From Candidatus Vecturithrix granuli (GTDB taxonomy: Bacteria; Moduliflexota; Moduliflexia; Moduliflexales; Moduliflexaceae), in assembly GCA_000739535.1 (NCBI GenBank), contig DF820469.1, positions 159,264 through 223,263 of the forward strand: a DNA stretch of 64,000 nt. The letters are read 5' to 3'. Numbering within the stretch: the first letter of the stretch is position 1; each line of letters starts with the position of its first letter. A program made the position numbers and the translations under genes. The notes under the pieces are model-generated. The model saw only the letters and a program-made list of their open reading frames with translations, had not been told where the DNA came from and did no database searches. This document shows positions 61,841-64,000 of the stretch, in pieces.

Positions 61841-63835
61841 TTATAATTCGATCCACCTCAGTCTATAAGGCGCAAGCGTCAATGGCAGATGTGCGTTGCG
61901 CAGCGCGAACGATTGGCCTGAAATCAGATCAACGCAGGTTTTGTCGTCATTTTGGATATGGCGTGACAAATCAACTTCAAGCTGTTGTTCTTGCGCCGAG
62001 ACATTCTGCACCACGAACACGCGCTGCGTGTGGTCGAGGCTTTCGCGCAGAAATGCGAGAATCGCTGTGTTTTCGACCGTCACAGGCGTTATCGGCGCGT
62101 CAGGATGAAACGCCGGCTGCAAGGCGCGCAGGCGCAGAAACTCTTTATATTGGCTAAACACTTTGTACGTCAGCGTTTCTTTATCTAACAGGTTGCGCAG
62201 CACATCTTCCAGAAATACCCGTCCGCGATTCAATTCGCGCGGATTACCGGTTTCCAGGTAATAATTGAAATCATTCAGCAGCGCAAAGGGCAGGGTCAGA
62301 TACACAAAAGGAATGCCCGGCAAGGTCAGAGCCATGGCCATCGCCGCGACAATTTTGTCCGGTTGTTGGTCAAAAATACTGGCGTAAGTGGAAATAGCTT
62401 CATAAACAATTTTCTGCGGCTGTCCCTGTTCATCTGTTATGGATTTATAATTGATGAAGCGCGGTTGTTCATAGTGTCGTTCGGAAAAAACTTCCTGAAA
62501 ATCGGCGCGAAGATGATCGGCATGTTCGGGACTGAGTTTGCAGCGCCGCTCTAATTCCTGGTATCCGTGTGCGGTGTAATAGTCGCCAATTGCCTGAATC
62601 TGCGCCTCATTCAAGAGCGATTCGCCCTGGACGCTTTTGGGTGCGCGGCAGGGATTGACTGACGAGCCGTCATGCGTGACGCCACATACCACCGCCCAAT
62701 TCACGCCCTGATGCGGCGGCAGGAAATGTAACAGCGTGCGTTGAAAGACCGAGGCGTCTTCGCTGAGCAGCGAATGCGGAATCAGTCCGCAGGGCGCAAA
62801 ATTATAGGCCAGATGCGCTTTCTGTTTGTCAGCGGTGGAAAGATAACGCATACTGTCCGCCAGCGGTTCCATGCTTTCGGCAAGGAGTTTCACATTCGGA
62901 TTGACCAGATTCACGGTCAGACGCATAAGTTCAACCAATGCATGAGTTTTAGGATGGTGCGCGCAGGGCGTGCTCCATTCTTTCCACAAATATGGAATGG
63001 CATCCAGACGGATCATTTCCGCGCCTTGCAACACATAAAACAGCAATGTTTCCGTCATTTTCAGAAACACAAAAGGATTTTCATAATTCACATCGGCCTG
63101 ATGATCGCTGAACGTCATATAGACCCAACGCATGGAGCCATCAGGCTTTTGCAGTGGAATAAACGGGTTGTGCGGTCGAGGGCGATAAATGTTGGGTAAG
63201 GCTTTCTTTTCCAATCGCCGCACGGCGGCTTCATCGTCAAAGCCGATGAAAAAATCTTTGTACTGCGAATCATCCTGCATGTAGCGCTGAAACCAGTCTG
63301 AGGCGATTGACAGATGATTGGCGACGAAATCAACAGCGACGCGAAAGTGTCGGCAAATCGCGCGCACATCTTCCCATGCCCCCATGTTCGGATTCACAGC
63401 AAAGGGATCCGCGATGTCGAAGCCGCCGTCTTTATAGGGCGAGGGATAAATCGGCAGCAGGTGAATTGTCAATTGTGAAAATTCATCTTCGTGAAACTGG
63501 GCGCGGCAGAATTCCCCTAATGCTTGTAAGGGCGTTTTCTGCGGATTGCGGGAACGAATGTGGTCTCCATAACAGATCAGTACGATCTGCTTTTCCGACC
63601 ATAGGCTCTTTGACGAGTCTCCATTTTGGCGTGTTGGACGTTCTGCGGACAACCGTTTGTATGTTTCAGCGACCAGTTCCAGAAGTTGAGTTTTCAACGC
63701 TGTCAGATCCTGTTCGGGCCAGATAAAAGCGATCAACTCATTGAGTTTGGCTTGCTGGGCGGCTGTCATCGAAATATCAGGCATTTCATGATGGACGGGC
63801 AATTCAAGAAATCGGGGATCAAACATGTATTGCAT
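61841..63835 (-). CDS. GH13 sugar phosphorylase (sucrose/glucosylglycerate phosphorylase-like)
   Basis: A 664-residue cytoplasmic enzyme with the alpha-amylase fold of subfamily 18. Conserved region I is VAVDFVANHLS (near residue 168), region II MIRLDAIPYLW with the nucleophile Asp (near 277), region III LLAESMEP with the acid Glu (near 316), region IV CGVTHDGSS with the stabiliser Asp (near 386). These lead to phosphorolysis of a glucosyl bond to glucose 1-phosphate. An N-terminal extension of about 90 residues (SMTAAQQAKLNELIAFI...) precedes the barrel, which favours glucosylglycerate- or related phosphorylases over sucrose phosphorylase. The precise acceptor is uncertain. Two possible starts (63835, 63826) lack a clear ribosome site. 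Confidence 0.85.
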   Translation of the reverse strand: MQYMFDPRFLELPVHHEMPDISMTAAQQAKLNELIAFIWPEQDLTALKTQLLELVAETYKRLSAERPTRQNGDSSKSLWSEKQIVLICYGDHIRSRNPQKTPLQALGEFCRAQFHEDEFSQLTIHLLPIYPSPYKDGGFDIADPFAVNPNMGAWEDVRAICRHFRVAVDFVANHLSIASDWFQRYMQDDSQYKDFFIGFDDEAAVRRLEKKALPNIYRPRPHNPFIPLQKPDGSMRWVYMTFSDHQADVNYENPFVFLKMTETLLFYVLQGAEMIRLDAIPYLWKEWSTPCAHHPKTHALVELMRLTVNLVNPNVKLLAESMEPLADSMRYLSTADKQKAHLAYNFAPCGLIPHSLLSEDASVFQRTLLHFLPPHQGVNWAVVCGVTHDGSSVNPCRAPKSVQGESLLNEAQIQAIGDYYTAHGYQELERRCKLSPEHADHLRADFQEVFSERHYEQPRFINYKSITDEQGQPQKIVYEAISTYASIFDQQPDKIVAAMAMALTLPGIPFVYLTLPFALLNDFNYYLETGNPRELNRGRVFLEDVLRNLLDKETLTYKVFSQYKEFLRLRALQPAFHPDAPITPVTVENTAILAFLRESLDHTQRVFVVQNVSAQEQQLEVDLSRHIQNDDKTCVDLISGQSFALRNAHLPLTLAPYRLRWIEL

Positions 63836-64000
63836 ACACAGAAAAGACGCCTGAACCCTGCATGGTAAAGCATGCTTGATGCAAAAAACCCCAAATTACA
63901 CAGATTTCACAGATTGAAGAATAAAAAACTCTATCACATCTGCACAATTGTGGTGAATATTTTTCTTTGCACCTTTGCGCTTTTACGATAATCTAATAAA

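Noticed and set aside
1-64000. tRNA and rRNA genes
   Set aside because: I scanned spacers for T-loop-like GGTTCGA blocks and acceptor pairing and found nothing convincing; a tRNA program should confirm this.

Overview
The window looks like chromosome of a free-living, motile or chemotactic diderm bacterium. Diderm evidence includes two lipobox proteins, a Tat-dependent TRAP solute receptor, an L,D-transpeptidase and several binding-protein transporters. About 45 protein genes are supported. No rRNA, tRNA, CRISPR array, phage or intact insertion sequence was found. Spacers are long and full of dispersed palindromic repeats belonging to at least seven families. Two genes carry single-base frameshifts in T runs. 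From memory only, this style (many transporters and signalling genes, hairpin-rich spacers) resembles uncultured filamentous lineages such as candidate phylum KSB3/Modulibacteria. That is a weak guess; UvrA or NusB phylogeny would decide it.

Layout. 0.2-6.3 kb: sugar uptake unit (sugar-phosphate isomerase-like protein, ABC ATPase, binding protein, permease) with a divergent LacI regulator. 6.4-8.9 kb: broken response-regulator/ATPase chimera and a membrane polyferredoxin. 9.5-12.8 kb: complete TRAP transporter (DctP, DctQ, DctM), visibly richer in G+C than its surroundings. 13.0-13.8 kb: cytidylate-kinase-like protein with a BON domain. 14.1-23.2 kb: ABC importer of the 2-aminoethylphosphonate type facing an opposed operon of aldolase, aminotransferase, HAD phosphatase, choline-kinase-like enzyme and GntR regulator. 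24.0-27.2 kb: single-chain restriction-modification enzyme.

27.4-33.2 kb: minus-strand run of ArsR regulator, GIY-YIG protein, MATE exporter, GyrI-like drug-binding protein, SpoU rRNA methyltransferase fused to a winged helix, and amidohydrolase. It reads like a multi-mechanism resistance cassette. 33.5-35.1 kb: L,D-transpeptidase and lone EcfT. 35.5-43.0 kb: chemosensory cluster (hybrid CheA, frameshifted CheW, MCP, catalytically dead CheB paralogue, intact CheB). 43.0-49.0 kb: Nudix, dihydropyrimidinase, NusB, UvrA. 49.3-57.4 kb: lipoprotein hydrolase, M23 lipoprotein, membrane LuxR regulator, MoxR/DUF58/DUF4129 set, V4R-like protein. 58.3-61.4 kb: Cache chemoreceptor followed by an orphan binding protein. 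61.8-63.8 kb: GH13 sugar phosphorylase.

The observations most worth following are four. First, a perfect-arm hairpin family whose arms change together between copies. Second, the dead/live CheB pair. Third, the resistance-like operon with a methyltransferase-winged helix fusion. Fourth, the phosphonate-type uptake cluster that lacks every standard phosphonate-degrading enzyme.
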